A DNA stretch of 64,000 nt from Branchipolynoe longqiensis (GCA_030323885.1 CM059194.1:24416780-24480779); one strand, 5' to 3'; shown: positions 10,584 through 22,164, counted from the first letter of the stretch. Translations and numbers: made by a program. The notes: generated from the letters alone by a model not told the origin.

Positions 10584-10761
10584 CAGTAAAACCTTTCTAA
10601 ATCGACCGACCACGGGACCGAATTTAACTGGTCCATTTAGGGAGGTGGTCCGTTTAGGGAGTTAGAATATGGTTAAAAGGGTATTGTTGGGACCTAAATA
10701 AAGCGATCGATATAGGGGAGTGGTCGATCTGTGGAGGTGGTCGGTTAGAGAGGTTTTACTG
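10584..10761. mobile_element. MITE, pogo-like, complete copy
   Basis: Starts CAGTAAAACCTTTCTAAATC and ends AGAGAGGTTTTACTG, with TA directly outside each end. At 178 bp this is the cleanest of the four copies and contains no coding sequence. Confidence 0.9.
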
Positions 10762-11040
10762 TACATAACATGTTAGTCAAATAGGAACGTTCATCAATGA
10801 GAAATAATCACCAATATGCTGTTTGTAGAGAACGCCCACTAAACCACAACCCCTACGGTTAAAACGCCCCTCTCTTCACTCCATCATAAATATTATAGAC
10901 ACCCACAAATCACAGACACACAAACCACCTAACACACAAATCACATACAACAAACCACGGACACACAAACCATATCAACTATCTCTACTTATGCATTTAT
11001 CAATTGGAAAATATTGAATATATACATGTCATAGGTTTAA
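10762..11040. other. Spacer with CACAAACCAC repeats
   Basis: From about 10895 to 10975 a degenerate AACACACAAATCACA-type repeat is visible. Nothing else recognised. Confidence 0.55.
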
Positions 11041-11044
11041 TTTT

Positions 11045-11170
11045 GTTATGCCAACGGAAAGCATCACGCCTAAAGCGGGTCTCGAACCTATGCTCTTGCC
11101 ATTGGGGGCCTAGCTTCTTAACCATTAATTTATTGAGCCTCCCTGATGCAATCACACTACCCGAGGAGGT
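11045..11170 (-). mobile_element. SINE B fragment, diverged
   Basis: Minus-strand match to the family B tRNA-like part: GGTCTCGAACC-type B box near 11079, GGGGCCTAGCTTCTTAACC for the A-box side, then CTCCCTGATGCAATCACACT, equivalent to the B leader. Both ends are lost. Confidence 0.7.
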
Positions 11171-11189
11171 GAATGCGCGTCACTACACT

Positions 11190-11690
11190 TCTATATATAG
11201 CTATTATTATCTATATCTCTATATCTCTCTATATCTCTATATCTCGATATCTCTATATCTCTATATCTCTATATATCTATATCTCTATGTCTCTATGACT
11301 CTATGTCTCTATATCTCTATGTCTCTATGTATCTATATATCTATTTCTCTCTCTCTATGTCACTATATCTCTATGTCTCTATATCTCTATATCTCTATGT
11401 CTATATGTCTCTATGCCTCTATATCTCTACATCTCTATATCTCTATATATATCTCTATATCTCTATATATCTATGTCTCTATGTCTCTATATCTCTATAC
11501 CTCTATGCCTCTATGCCTCTATGCCTCTATGCCTCTATTGCCTCTATATCTCTATGTCTCTATGTCTCTATTTATCTATATATTTATATCTCTATATCTC
11601 TATATCTCTATATCTCTATATCTCTATATCTCTATATATCTCTGTCTCTATGTCTCTATGTCTCTCTATATATAAAGTTCTGCCAATATT
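11190..11690. repeat. (TATCTC)n-type minisatellite
   Basis: Tandem ATCTCTAT/GTCTCTAT/GCCTCTAT octamer-like units. No stops occur in three frames, giving spurious Tyr/Leu/Ser proteins. The flanking 11690-11850 is AT-rich TATCTATA sequence of the same kind. Confidence 0.95.
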
Positions 11691-11963
11691 AATGTCTATA
11701 TATATCGATATATAAATATCTAAATATAAATATGCAGGTATATAGATATAGAACACATACAATATCTATTTATATCTATATATAGCAATAGATCTACATA
11801 TTCATATACATATCTATATATCTATATCTACATACAATTAAATATAATGACTTTCTCCATTATTATCCAAACTAATCTGGCTTGTCCAGTGGCCACCCAC
11901 CACCCTCATCTGTTAATAGGATCTTCCACTTCGTTCTCACCGGGAAGAGCTCAACCAGCCAAT

Positions 11964-12645
11964 GATTGTTGCAGTTTAGGAGTTTTATGTCTTGGCAACA
12001 TCTAAGGTCATATTAGGACAGGTACCGACTTGTGACAGTGCACACTCATGGCAATTTTATAGTGCTGCCCCACTGGGAAATCAGGCCACCATCACCATGA
12101 CCTGATATCCCACTCCATCACATTATCCTGATACTGAGCTAACCAGTCCTTGTCCTATCCTAGTAATGCCGAGCGCCAGGCTAGGAGGAAGCGACAAGTA
12201 TCAATTATATAAATCATTGGATTGTTTGTTTGTTGTTTTACACCCAACCAACATCTAAGGTCATATCAGGATGGGTTCCAACTTGTGACAGTGCGCACTC
12301 ATGGTAACTTTATAGTGCTACCCTACTGGAAGAGCAGGCCACCAGCACCATGACCTGATATCCCACTCAGTCACATTATCCTGACACTGAGCCAACCAGT
12401 CCTTGTCCTATCCTAATAATGCCGAGCGCCAGGCTAGGAAGCGAGAAGTATCAATTTTTAAGTCATTGGTTTGACTCGACCAGGGTTCGAACCCACGATC
12501 TATCAACACGGGAGACGGATGCTCTAACTCATTCGGCCATCCTGTCTGGTTAAAAATCATTGGTTTGCCTCAACCAGGAACCGAACACTCGACCTTCCGC
12601 ACGCGAGACCAGCGCTCTATCGATTCGGCCACTGCGTCCGGTCAG
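11964..12645 (-). mobile_element. SINE A (outer copy), split by a second SINE A
   Basis: The 3' and body portion is 11964-12220; the GACGCAGTGGCCGAATCG-type head is 12554-12645. The whole is flanked by a 9-bp TSD, CCAGCCAAT, at 11955-11963 and 12646-12654. The intervening 12221-12553 is a later insertion of the same family, so this copy is older. Confidence 0.9.
12221..12553 (-). mobile_element. SINE A (inner, nested copy)
   Basis: Full-length insertion inside the outer copy, flanked by TSD AAATCATTGG at 12211-12220 and 12554-12563. Its tail is AACAAACAAACA type and its head is the ACAGGATGGCCGAATGAGTT type; the outer copy has the other head and a different tail. The two subtypes were therefore active at different times. 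Confidence 0.92.
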
Positions 12646-12654
12646 CCAGCCAAT

Positions 12655-13004
12655 CTTCACTCTTAAAAAAAGTAAATATTCTATTTCCAAAGTAGCAATC
12701 GAACACTTCTACCCGCACAGCCTTCAGCGGTCACGTGCCAATAACTTGGTGAAACCGGCTCGGTGACCTGGATGGTAAAACGGGTCCTTTGGGAGCCAAC
12801 CCAACGGTGGAGTTGTACACTACATGATGGATCATTTAGCACCTTACCTGGGGCAGTGTCACTCAGTTCCAGGAAACAGGTTATCTGCGCAATCGTGTCT
12901 TTTTTTTGGTGAGCAGCGGGAGGGGGGGGGGGGGCGGAGGGAGGAGGGGGGGGGAGGAGGGAGGAGGGGGTAGTGTTTATCTTGTCTGTCTGTGTAAAAC
13001 AAAT
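12655..13004. other. Spacer with G-rich GGGGAGGAGG tract
   Basis: A poly-G/GGAGG tract lies at about 12917-12972. The rest is unrecognised. Confidence 0.55.
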
Positions 13005-13400
13005 TTGAATCTTTTTTTTTTCTTTTGAAGATTTATACTGCCAATCATGGATAAGTCTGAATAGATTTGCTTTCACCATTAGACAGTTTGTCGATAGAAA
13101 GCCCGAGCCTACACTTTTACTGACCCAAGGGATTTTTAACCTCGCACACCATATAGACATGGTATGAAAGCAACTGGCCTTTGATTGTTTGTTTGTTTGT
13201 TGTTGTTTTACGTCCTAGCAACATCTAAGGTCATATCAGGACGGGTCTGGCCTTTGATGACACTGTAAGTTATACACAGTGGTGGAAATCCAAATTGGTA
13301 GAGGTGGGGGCACAGGGAATCGAACCACTGACCTTCAGATTAGGAGTCAGACCTAGAAAAAAGTCAGACACTCTAACCACTCCACCACAGAGAACACCAC
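13005..13400 (-). mobile_element. SINE family C, interrupted
   Basis: Second copy of family C, colinear with 4396-4712 (TTGAAGATTTATACTG, GACAGTTTGTCGATAGAAAG, GGGAATCGAACCACTGACC). It is split at 13186-13246 by a truncated SINE A. Confidence 0.85.
13186..13246 (-). mobile_element. SINE A, 61-bp 3'-end-only insertion in SINE C
   Basis: Contains only the final family A segment (sense ACCCGTCCTGATATGACC ... AAACAAACA). A perfect 12-bp TSD, CTGGCCTTTGAT, flanks it at 13174-13185 and 13247-13258. Deleting insert and one TSD copy restores the family C sequence seen at 4.5 kb. Confidence 0.94.
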
Positions 13401-13521
13401 AACTAACCTTGTCCATAGGAATCGAACCTACACTTGTGGGTGTGTTAGAACTTGTTTTGAATTTTGAACAGCTGTAGTCATTAGTTTGTGGTTTATCGTT
13501 TTTAATGATTATTTGCAAGCT

Positions 13522-14008
13522 AAGAGTTCAGGCACAAAACCACGAAAACACCAACGCAAAAATTGAACTTTAATGAAAGCTTTTTACCTGAAAATAAGCG
13601 CACTAATTCCACTTTTCATATGATCACGTGGTTATGGAACAATACACAAAACAGTAGGAATATGAAAATATGAAAGGTGGGCTACGCCCTAGTAAGGAAC
13701 AACGGAGTGGTGGGAAGCCTAGTTTATTTAACCAAGGCCCTTGGCCGAGCAATAGATAGCCCTACCCATAAAGGTTTTCAAATCAAGCTCATGTGAGGCC
13801 CGGGCCGGCCGAATGGCATATGATTCGGTGTGGGGAGACGACAAACTATACTGGACCCGCACAAGACCGCCGTAAATGGCAGAACGGTCCAGAATTGCCG
13901 AAATAAAAGCATGACAAATATATATCACATAAACTGTTTGAATGTTTGATTCCAATGTTTCTCTCCATTTTTGGATTGGCATTTACGTGGTTTCGCGCCT
14001 GAATTCTT
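13522..14008. mobile_element. TIR element with AAGAGTTCAGGC ends
   Basis: The left end AAGAGTTCAGGCACAAAACC and right end (complement of AAGAATTCAGGCGCGAAACC) form TIRs of about 28 bp continuing into ACACCAA/TTGGC. A shorter relative is at 18475-18712. The interior has no recognisable transposase. TSD not evident. Confidence 0.75.
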
Positions 14009-14075
14009 CAAGTGTATTTATCTCAGAGTAACCTAGGAGCTTCCTGGTCCACAATTACCATTCTTGATGGGTAAT

Positions 14076-14608
14076 TAAAAGAAGGATAACAATAGCCCAA
14101 ACAACATTCTCCAAAATGTATAGAGTGTTAACATCAAGTAAGATATTAATACAAACAAGGAAGCGTATTCTTCAGTGTTATGTGTAGTCTACTCTAATGT
14201 ATGGGGCTGAGAGATGGACAATCTCTAAGAAAATGTACAAACGTTTAGCAGCATTTGAGATGTGGACTTATCGAAGGATGATAAAAATATCATGGACAAA
14301 GAAGATCACCAACAAAGAAGTTCGTAGACAAATTAAAAGTAAGAAAAGCTTGTTTGCCACTATACAGACAAAGAAACTTATTTATTTTGGCCACATCATT
14401 CTTCACAGTTCAATATACCGTACATTGTTGGAAGGGAAGGTGAATGGCAGCAGAGGGAGAGGGAGACCAAGAACTTCATGGTTTACAAATATTTCACAGT
14501 GGACAGGCTTGAATTATTCACAGTCTATCAGAACAGCACACCATCGGGACAAGTGGAGAACCATTGCATCCAACCCTCGACCAGAGGACGGAACTATTGA
14601 TTGATTGA
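14076..14608 (+). mobile_element. 5'-truncated LINE, 3' coding end
   Basis: Encodes the C-terminal part of a non-LTR retrotransposon reverse-transcriptase polyprotein. Recognisable phrases are YGAERWTISKKMYKRL, FEMWTYRRMIKISW, ITNKEV, FGHI and GRGRPRTSW, then a stop at 14602-14604 and an ATTGATTG tail. A TAG at 14188-14190 interrupts the frame. The TSD is TTGATGGGTAAT at 14064-14075 and 14609-14620; its first bases overlap the tail. It is a different LINE lineage from the 26.7-kb copy. Confidence 0.9.
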
Positions 14609-14629
14609 TTGATGGGTAATGTCAACATA

Positions 14630-14984
14630 CCAAAACTATAATGGCTATGTTCTCTGTTCTTGAATTTATTTTAGATAAATATATTACTGGATGATCGCTA
14701 TTCTCTATCTTACTTTAGTTTGACGCAACTTTTATTTTAAATGGCTAACTTTTGAGATATTTGACATGTTAGCATGCAAAATTAATTTTGACAAGCGCGC
14801 CACAATTCTGACACCATAGGCTTCTGCAGTAACACGTTCAATTAAATTGACTCTGTAGTCGCTTCTATGTAGGACCAAATGGTTAATAAGTGCGTCAGTG
14901 GCTAAGTTAGATACATAGAATCAAATATAGATAATTGTTTTGATTTAGAAAAGTTGATGTTTTTATTGGACTATGCCGCTTTAA
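14630..14984 (-). mobile_element. TTAA/TA-ended MITE, copy 1
   Basis: Minus-oriented relative of 30669-31026. The right end reads GGACTATGCCGCTTTAA; the left TIR is eroded. It shares TTTTATTTTAAATGG, TTTTGAGATATTTGA and the ACACCATAGGCTTCTGC phrase with the other copies. Confidence 0.8.
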
Positions 14985-15589
14985 CTTTTAACCTCAAGAG
15001 CCAGTCTTCTCTCTCAAACGACACCAGCAAATTAGTGCGCACGCACATTGTACACAAGAACAAACCAAAAGGTAAAGCCAGCCATAGATGACAGTGCCCT
15101 GGTGGAGCTGACCCGACTAGAAGAGGTGCAAATGAGACTGACACCTTAACAAGGCCATGGTGAGTCTGAATAGGTTAACTCAGCGCAGGTGTGAGTGTGT
15201 GTGGGGGGGGAGGGGTGGTATGTGTGTGTGTGTGGGGGGGGGGTGATGGTATGAGGGTGTGTGTGTGTGGAAGGGATGGGATTCAACATTTTGGGTATAT
15301 GTTTTCCAGTCACCTTCCTACGCAATACATTTGAGCAATGCAAAACAAAAACAAAATTAAATCTACATTTGGATAAAAAAGAAAAGCAACAAATAAAAAC
15401 ACCCAACAAAACATATATTCTGCTCAGTACGATATGGTATTAACATAAGCTGAGATCCAAATGGTTATCAATATAGACACCACAGCTTACTATATTTTTT
15501 AAATGGTAGATCTAGATAAATAGTCTTAGCGTTGAGAAACAATGCGCGTTTTAAATAAAGAGTCGTCTACAAAATGATTCAATCTAGAT
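14985..15589. other. Spacer with (GT)n/poly-G microsatellite
   Basis: GTGTGTG and GGGGGG runs at about 15188-15270. No gene recognised. Confidence 0.55.
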
Positions 15590-16120
15590 AATGTAACTAG
15601 TTTACTACTTGCTGCCTCTGTCTACAAGTCTATAAGGTGCCTCCAGCTAGAGCATCTGACTAGTTTGCTACTTGCTACCAACATCTACAAGTCCATATCA
15701 CACCTCCAACTAGAGGATGTGAGTGGTTTAATACTTGCTGACTACATCTTTAGGTGCCTAGGTCACCTACAGTTTAGTTTAATACTTGCTGATTGCATCT
15801 ATATGTCCCTAGCACACCTCCACCTAGAGGATATGACAAATTTACTACTTTCTGCCTGCATCTATATGTCAATATGGGACACATATAGCTAGCGAGAGGA
15901 TGTAACTAGTTTACTATTTGCTGCCTGAATCTACATGTCCATAGGTCACATCCGTCTAGAGGATGTGCCTAGTTTGCTACTTGCTGACTAAATCATTATG
16001 TCCATAGGGAACCAAAGGTTAAAGGATTTGACTAGTTTAATACTTGCTGCCTACATCTGTAGGTTTAGAGGGCGCCTCCAGCCAGTCATTAGTTTACTAC
16101 TTGCTGTTAACATCAATAGT
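15590..16120. repeat. ~70-bp minisatellite with GACTAGTTTACTACTTGCTG
   Basis: About seven diverged tandem units, each with a phrase like TAGTTTACTACTTGCTGCC, then ACATCTATATGTCCATA and CCTCCAGCTAGAGGATGTG. Indels between units disrupt phase. Confidence 0.9.
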
Positions 16121-16237
16121 TAACCTCCCATATCGATTATTGGAGAACTCCTTAATAAATCTAAACAGCTACATGGTTGAACATGCCAAACCAATTTCCA
16201 ACAACATAAACGTATCATAATACAACCATAAGGAAGA

Positions 16238-16440
16238 TATATATATATATATATACTGTGTAAGCCATTATACGAGTATAAAAAGGCCGGAAGCTTCCAT
16301 CTGCTCCTCAGCCCTAACTCTCCCCCCAGTCATCGACTGAGGGACGAGTTATGGCTTGAGGAGCAGCCTTGTTCTAGTCATCTACTATTCCAGCCTAGTC
16401 AACCTCAGACCCGTTGGGGGCGCCACCTGTCTGTGCACAC
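16238..16440 (+). mobile_element. Dispersed repeat D, copy 1
   Basis: Starts after a TA microsatellite with GTGTAAGCCATTATACGAGT and ends near GGGGGCGCCACCTGTC. The same two landmarks occur in the same order at 34010-34215, and inverted at 33800-33960, 37323-37540 and 60390-60550. Type unknown. Confidence 0.65.
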
Positions 16441-16497
16441 ACACGCCACTACCCCCCCCCCCCCACCATAAGACAAAATGTGGGTGTAAATATAAGC

Positions 16498-16830
16498 TGT
16501 TCGTTTCTTGGGGTGTTACGTCCTAGCAACATCTAGGTCATATCAGGACGGGTACCGACTTGTGACAGTGCACACTCATGGTGACCTTTATAGTGCTGCC
16601 CCAATGGGAGATCAGGCTGCTGGCACCATCACCCGATATCGCACTCAGTCACATTATCCTGACATTGAGTTAACCAGTCCTTGCCCTATCCTAATAATGC
16701 CAAGGCCTAAGCTAGGTAGCAACAAGTGTCAATTTGATAAGTCTTTGGTTTGACTCGACCGGGATTCGAACTCCAGACCTACCGCACGGGAAGCCTGCAC
16801 TCTACCGACTAGGCCACCGCGTCCGGTGTC
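16498..16830 (-). mobile_element. SINE A, full length
   Basis: Minus-strand copy with the GACGCGGTGGCCTAGTCGGT-type head at its right end and the GATGTTGCTAGGACGTAAC tail at left. A 9-bp TSD, AATATAAGC, lies at 16489-16497 and 16831-16839. Confidence 0.92.
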
Positions 16831-16839
16831 AATATAAGC

Positions 16840-17119
16840 ATAACTAATCATCTGAAAACGCATAGGACGGGTCCAAGTAGGCATATCATTATTTAATGTG
16901 TCATATTACTGTGCTGGTCGGCCATACAGGTCATTGTTACCTGTGATTAAATATTCAAATCATGGAGGCTGGGGTCAGAGGTCAGAGTCAATGATTGGTT
17001 CAAGGCGCCGAGAGACACGATCTATGTAGCCGTGGTGTTGTGTCCCCAAGTGGCCAAACCCATCCTACACTGCACGATTTCCCAGTCGTAATGCATCGGC
17101 AACTGGGGAATAATGAGCA
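16840..17119. other. Unannotated spacer
   Basis: Nothing recognised. Confidence 0.5.
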
Positions 17120-17325
17120 GACAGGGCAGTCGAATGAGTTGAGTTCTCACTTTACATGTGGAAGGTCGTGAGTTCAAATCCCGGCTGTGTTGAACCAATG
17201 ACTTACGACTTGATGCTTATCGCTACATTGCCTTGTGCTTGACGTTACTAGGATAGGGCAAGTTGAAGGTGAATGAGGAAGACCAATTGTCTGTGATTGA
17301 AATTTCACCGACTTAATAAATGAAC
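17120..17325 (+). mobile_element. SINE A2, plus-strand copy
   Basis: Diverged head (GGGCAGTCGAATGAGTTGAG, B-box-like GAGTTCAAATCC near 17170) and body, then the A2-specific GAATGAGGAAGACCAATTG and TGTGATTGAAATTTC tail. Confidence 0.75.
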
Positions 17326-17569
17326 GTAACAACAATGATTTAGTTTTAATGCATCTGTGAGTGTTTGGATTCTCAGTACAAGATGGGTACAAGATGGATG
17401 AAAGTAAAAAAAACCATATATTTGGCGTCGTTCTGAAATCAAACATTTGTCTCTGAATAAAAACATTTAACAGCAACTGGTGAAGTCGTGCCAGGTGTAG
17501 TCAAGTATAAAGCAGGTAAGTGCCGGCACTTTCATTATATAAATGGTACTGTCATTTCAAGCATACACA
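17326..17569. other. Unannotated spacer
   Basis: Nothing recognised. Confidence 0.5.
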
Positions 17570-18460
17570 TAGGGTACTATGTAGGTACAACATAAGGTAC
17601 TACATAAGGTACTACATAGGGTACTACTAGGTACTACATAGGGTCAAAGACCCTATAATATTAAGACGGCTCACTCCCTATCTCTCCCATGGTAATGTAA
17701 ATTTTGCAGTGCCACCTTGTGGTGGGTTCGATCAGCCCGGCTGCTGGTTGGTGTTTCACATGTAAACACATACAATTATATTATACATGAGATAGGAAAG
17801 TATGAATGCACATCAATATGAAATTGCTAGGAACAAATACATATCATCATCAGCATCATCATCAGCATCGCCATCATCACACATCTTTCACATTCATATA
17901 TACATTTATACATATAATATAGCACCTGTTTAACCAAGAGAATAGCCAGCGCACCAAGTGATGGGTTTGATCATTTTGATTACACAGTACAGGCTGAGTG
18001 AGACGTCTTAGTATTATAGGGTCTTTGATAGGGTACTACATAAGGTACTACATAGGGTACTACTAGGTACTATGTAGGGTACTACATAGGGTACTACTAG
18101 GTACTACATAGGGTACTACATAAGGTACTACATAAGGTACTACATAGGGCACTACCTAGGGTACTACATAGGGTACTACATAGGGTACTACATAGGGTAC
18201 GACATAGGGTACTAGATAATGTACGACATAGGGTACTACATATGGTACTACATATGGTACTACATATGGTACTACATAAGGTACTACATAAGGTACTACA
18301 TAGGGTACTACATAAGGTACTACATAAGGTACTACATAAGGTACTACATAGGGTACTACATAAGGTATTACATAAGGTACTACGTAGGGTACTACATAAG
18401 GTACTACATAGGGTACTACATAAGGTACTACATAAGGTGCTACATAGGGTACTAACCTCA
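17570..18460. repeat. 12-bp minisatellite GGTACTACATAA/G
   Basis: Regular 12-bp array (GGTACTACATAG, GGTACTACATAA and an 11-bp GGTACTACTAG variant), interrupted by a 385-bp element at 17644-18028. With a period divisible by three, all frames are repeat-coded; the 124-residue Cys/Ser/Thr/Leu frame on minus is an artefact. Confidence 0.97.
17644..18028. mobile_element. MITE inserted in the GGTACTACATA array
   Basis: The TIRs are about 31 bp (left TCAAAGACCCTATAATATTA at 17644, matching inverted end 17998-18028). A 5-bp TSD, TAGGG, flanks it at 17639-17643 and 18029-18033. Removing the insert and one TAGGG restores an uninterrupted repeat. No coding sequence. Confidence 0.9.
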
Positions 18461-18474
18461 AAAGGGAACAAAGG

Positions 18475-18712
18475 AAGAGTTCAGGGGCAAAACCACGTAA
18501 ACACCATTAAAAAATATAATTAAAGTAAAAGAATTTTACTTGAAAATAATTTTAATTCTCACTAATTCCACTTTTCTTGTGATGACATGGTTATGGAGCA
18601 AAGAACAAAAGAAGTAGAAATGTAAAGAAAAAGAAATAACGTTTTTAAGGTTTGAATCCAATGTTTGTCAATTTTTTAATTGGTGTTTACAGGGTTTTGC
18701 GTGTGAAGTCTT
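18475..18712. mobile_element. TIR element with AAGAGTTCAGG ends, short copy
   Basis: A 238-bp relative of 13522-14008. Left end AAGAGTTCAGGGGCAAAACC, right end inverted GGTTTTGCGTGTGAAGTCTT, with the shared interior CTAATTCCACTTTTC and TGGTTATGGA. It is internally deleted relative to the longer copy. Confidence 0.75.
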
Positions 18713-18894
18713 CAACTATACCCCCACCTGTACAGTTGCTACTGTAGTAAAACTGGTATATATATGATGTATAATGTATTATACCAATATAAATATGGGA
18801 TGGTACTACTTGTTATCAGTTCCCTGTTCCAGCCATATGCATCTTATATACTAAAGTGCAAAAGTAGTTTTCCATATTAAGTAAGCACGGGTAA
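18713..18894. other. Unannotated spacer
   Basis: AT-rich. Nothing recognised. Confidence 0.5.
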
Positions 18895-19990
18895 CCCTTT
18901 CTCTGCCACCTCACACCACCTCACAAACATCTCATACCACCCCACACCATCTCACACCACCTCACACCACCTCACAAACATCTCATACCACCTCACACCG
19001 CCTCACAAACATCTCATACCACCCCACACCACCTCACACCACCTCACACCACCTCACAAACATATCATACCACCTCACAAACATCTAATACCACCTCACA
19101 CTGTCTCACAAACATCTCATACCACCTCACACCGCCTCACAAACATCTCATACCACCTCACACTGCCTCACAAACATCTCATACCACCTCACACCGCCTC
19201 ACAAACATCTCATACCACCTCACATAGCCTCACAAACATCTCATACCACCTCAAACCATCTGACAAACATCCCATACCACCTCACACCTCCTCACAAACA
19301 TATACCACCTCACACTGCCTCACAAAGATCTCATACCACCTCACACCATCTGACAAACATCTCATACCACCTCACAAACATCTCATATCACCTCACACCA
19401 CCTCATAAATATATCATACCACCTCACACCACCTCACAAACATCTCATACCACCTCACACCATCTGACAAACATCTCATACCACCTCACACCACCTGACA
19501 AACATCCCATATCACCTCACACGGCCTCACAAACATATCATACCACCTAACACCACCTCACACACATCTTATATCACCTCACACCGCCTCACAAACATCA
19601 TAGTACCTCCCACCGCCTCACAACCATCTCATACCACCACACACCACTTCACAAACATCTCATATCACCTCACACCGCCTCACAAACATATCATACCACC
19701 TCACACCACCTCACACACATCTTATATCACCTCACACCGCCTCACAAACATCATACCACCTCCCGCCGCCTCACAACCATCTCATACCACCACACACCAC
19801 TTCACAAACATCTCATATCACCTCACACCACCTCACAAACATATCATGCCACCTCACACCGCCTCACAAACATCTCATACCACATCACCCCGCCTCACAA
19901 ACATCTCATACCACATCACTCCGCCTCACACTGCCTAGAGCCACCGCACATCACCTGCCAAACACCTCACAAACACCTCACACTGTAGTC
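18895..19990. repeat. ~30-bp minisatellite (CACCTCACAAACATCTCATAC)
   Basis: More than thirty units built from CCACCTCACACC, GCCTCACAAACAT and CTCATAC blocks. G is rare on the + strand. Confidence 0.96.
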
Positions 19991-20446
19991 GACTTATAAG
20001 TTATAATGAACACCTCATCAGCAGGACTCGAGTACCCGCAGCACACTCCCACCAACGATCCCCAACCACCATTGCCAAACTACAGCAGCACGCCCCCTGC
20101 CGGCCACCGGCCACTGGCCATCAGCGCCGAACCACAACGCCGCCTGGCGGCCTGATCAGGCACCAATCACGGCCGGCTGGCACCGCCATCGCTGGTTCGT
20201 ACCCACAAAAGGTGGTCGTCTGGCAGCGTGCCGCCCGGGGCCCAGCGGCGAGGGCGCTCTGTGAGCATGTGCAAAGGCCACGGAACACGCGCGCCACCAC
20301 GCGGACGGCAAAAGTGGTGGTTTTCCCCTTCCATTCCCCCTCCCTCTGGTTTTCCACCACTTTTGCACTTTAGTATACGATACATATAGCTGCGCAGTCT
20401 GGTGCGCACAGAACTGCGTTTGAACCGTTCCCATAATGCTGTGTGT
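19991..20446. other. CpG-rich spacer
   Basis: GC-rich with many CpG dinucleotides (for example GCGTGCCGCCCGG and ACACGCGCGCCACCACGCGG). This could be an unmethylated regulatory island, but no transcript model, TATA box or conserved exon is visible. Confidence 0.5.
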
Positions 20447-20502
20447 TTGTTGTTTTATGTCCTAGCAACATCTAAGGTCATATCAGGATGAGTACCGATT
20501 TG
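20447..20502 (-). mobile_element. SINE A 3' end fragment
   Basis: Minus strand: GTTGTTTTATGTCCTAGCAA through GGATGAGTACCGATTT, then abrupt passage into the next copy. It could be a truncated insertion or a remnant invaded by the neighbour. Confidence 0.75.
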
Positions 20503-20838
20503 TTGGTTGGTTGGTTGGTTGTTGTCCTGGTAACATCTAAGGTCATATCAGGAGGGGTAGCGACTTGTGACAATGCGCACTCATGGTTACTTTATAGTGC
20601 TGCCACACTTGCAGAGTAGGCCATTGACACCATGACAGGATTTTCTGTTTAGTCGCATTATCCTGATACTGATCTAACCAGTCTTTGCCTTGACTTCGTA
20701 ATGCCGATCACCAGGCCAGGTAGTAACTAGTATCAATTTTGTAAGTCATTGGTTTGACTCTGCTGGATTTCAAACTCCCAACCTTCCACACAGGAAGCCT
20801 GCGCTCTACCGATTCAGCCACTGCATCAGATTAAGCAG
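20503..20838 (-). mobile_element. SINE A, full length
   Basis: Begins with a GTTGGTTGGTTGGTTGG tail, carries the standard body, and ends with a B-box region (CTGGATTTCAAACTCCC on +) and the CTACCGATTCAGCCACTGCA head. B box mutated. Confidence 0.85.
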
Positions 20839-20839
20839 T

Positions 20840-21790
20840 CTGCAAACATCTACACGACCCACACCAACCTGCAAACTTCTACACAACCAACACAAACCTG
20901 CAAACAATTACTAAACACACCAACCTGCAAATTTCGACTAAACACACCAACCAGCAAACTTCTACTAACGTCTAAAGACAAACCACCCTGCAAACTTTTA
21001 CACAACCCACATTAACCTGCAAACTTGAACAGAACCCACACTAAGCTGCAAACAATTACTAAGCACACTAACCTGCAAACCTCTACTAAACACACACCAA
21101 CCTGCAAACTTCTAGAGAACCCACATTCACCTGCAAACTTGTACACAACCCACACAAAGCTGCAAACAATTACTAAGCACACTAACCTGCAAACCTCTAC
21201 TAAACACACACCAGCCTGCAAACTTCTACACAACCCACATTCACCTGCAAACTTGTACAGAACCCACACTAAGCTGCAAACAATTACTAAGCACACCAAC
21301 CTGCAAACCTCTACTAAATACACACCAACCTGCAAACTTCTACACAACCCACATTAACCTGCAAACTTCTACAGAACCCACACCAAGCTGCACACAATTA
21401 CTAAGCATACTAACCTGCAAACTTCTACAGAACCCACATTAACCTGCAAGCTTGTACAGAACCCACACCAAGCTGCACACAATTACTAAGCATACTAACC
21501 TGCAAACTTCTACACAACCCACATTAACCTGCAAGCTTGTACAGAAACCACACAAAGCTGCACAAAATTACTAACCACACTAAGCTGCAAACCTCTACTA
21601 AACACACACCAACCTGCAAACTTCTACACAACCCACATTAACCTGCAAACTTGTACAGAAACCACACAAAGCTGCACACAATTACTAAGCACACTAAGCT
21701 GCAAACCTCTACTAAACACACACCAACCTGCAAACTTATACACAACCCACACCAAGCTGCAGACATCTACGCAACCCAAACCTCCACACG
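20840..21790. repeat. Minisatellite of CCTGCAAACTTCTACA units
   Basis: The basic unit is about 32 bp (ACCTGCAAACTTCTACACAA plus CCCACATTA or similar) with a higher-order pattern including CCAAGCTGCAAACAATTACT. Open frames on both strands are repeat artefacts. Confidence 0.95.
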
Positions 21791-22164
21791 GTCCACATCA
21801 TGCCACGTCCATCTACACCGGCATCAGCTATCCCTTATCCTCCCCCCCCCACTCCCCCCCCCCACCCCACGGGCTGTTGGTACGCCTCTACAAAGCGGCA
21901 TCGTTCCCATGGCGAACCCTCCCACCCTCACCCCCATCCCCAACCCCCAGGGCGGTGACGCGGTCGCCCAATAGTGACCGTGTTGCTTGGAAACGAACGC
22001 TCACCTTGGGGACGGGGATCAAACGCCACTGGTTCCATCCATCGGATCAGACGACCATGGGCCCTACACACTCCCCCTCCCCTCCTCACCTCCCCTCCTC
22101 ACCTCCCCTCAGCTCCCCTCACCCACCAGAGAAGAAAGACACATCGGCACACAGGGATCAATGT
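21791..22164. other. C-rich spacer
   Basis: Includes CCCCCCCACTCC runs near 21842 and CTCCTCACCTCCCC repeats near 22080-22120. Nothing else. Confidence 0.5.

Noticed and set aside
11190..11690. Telomere-like repeat
   Set aside because: The unit is TATCTC/TGTCTC, not TTAGGG or a known variant, and it is degenerate.
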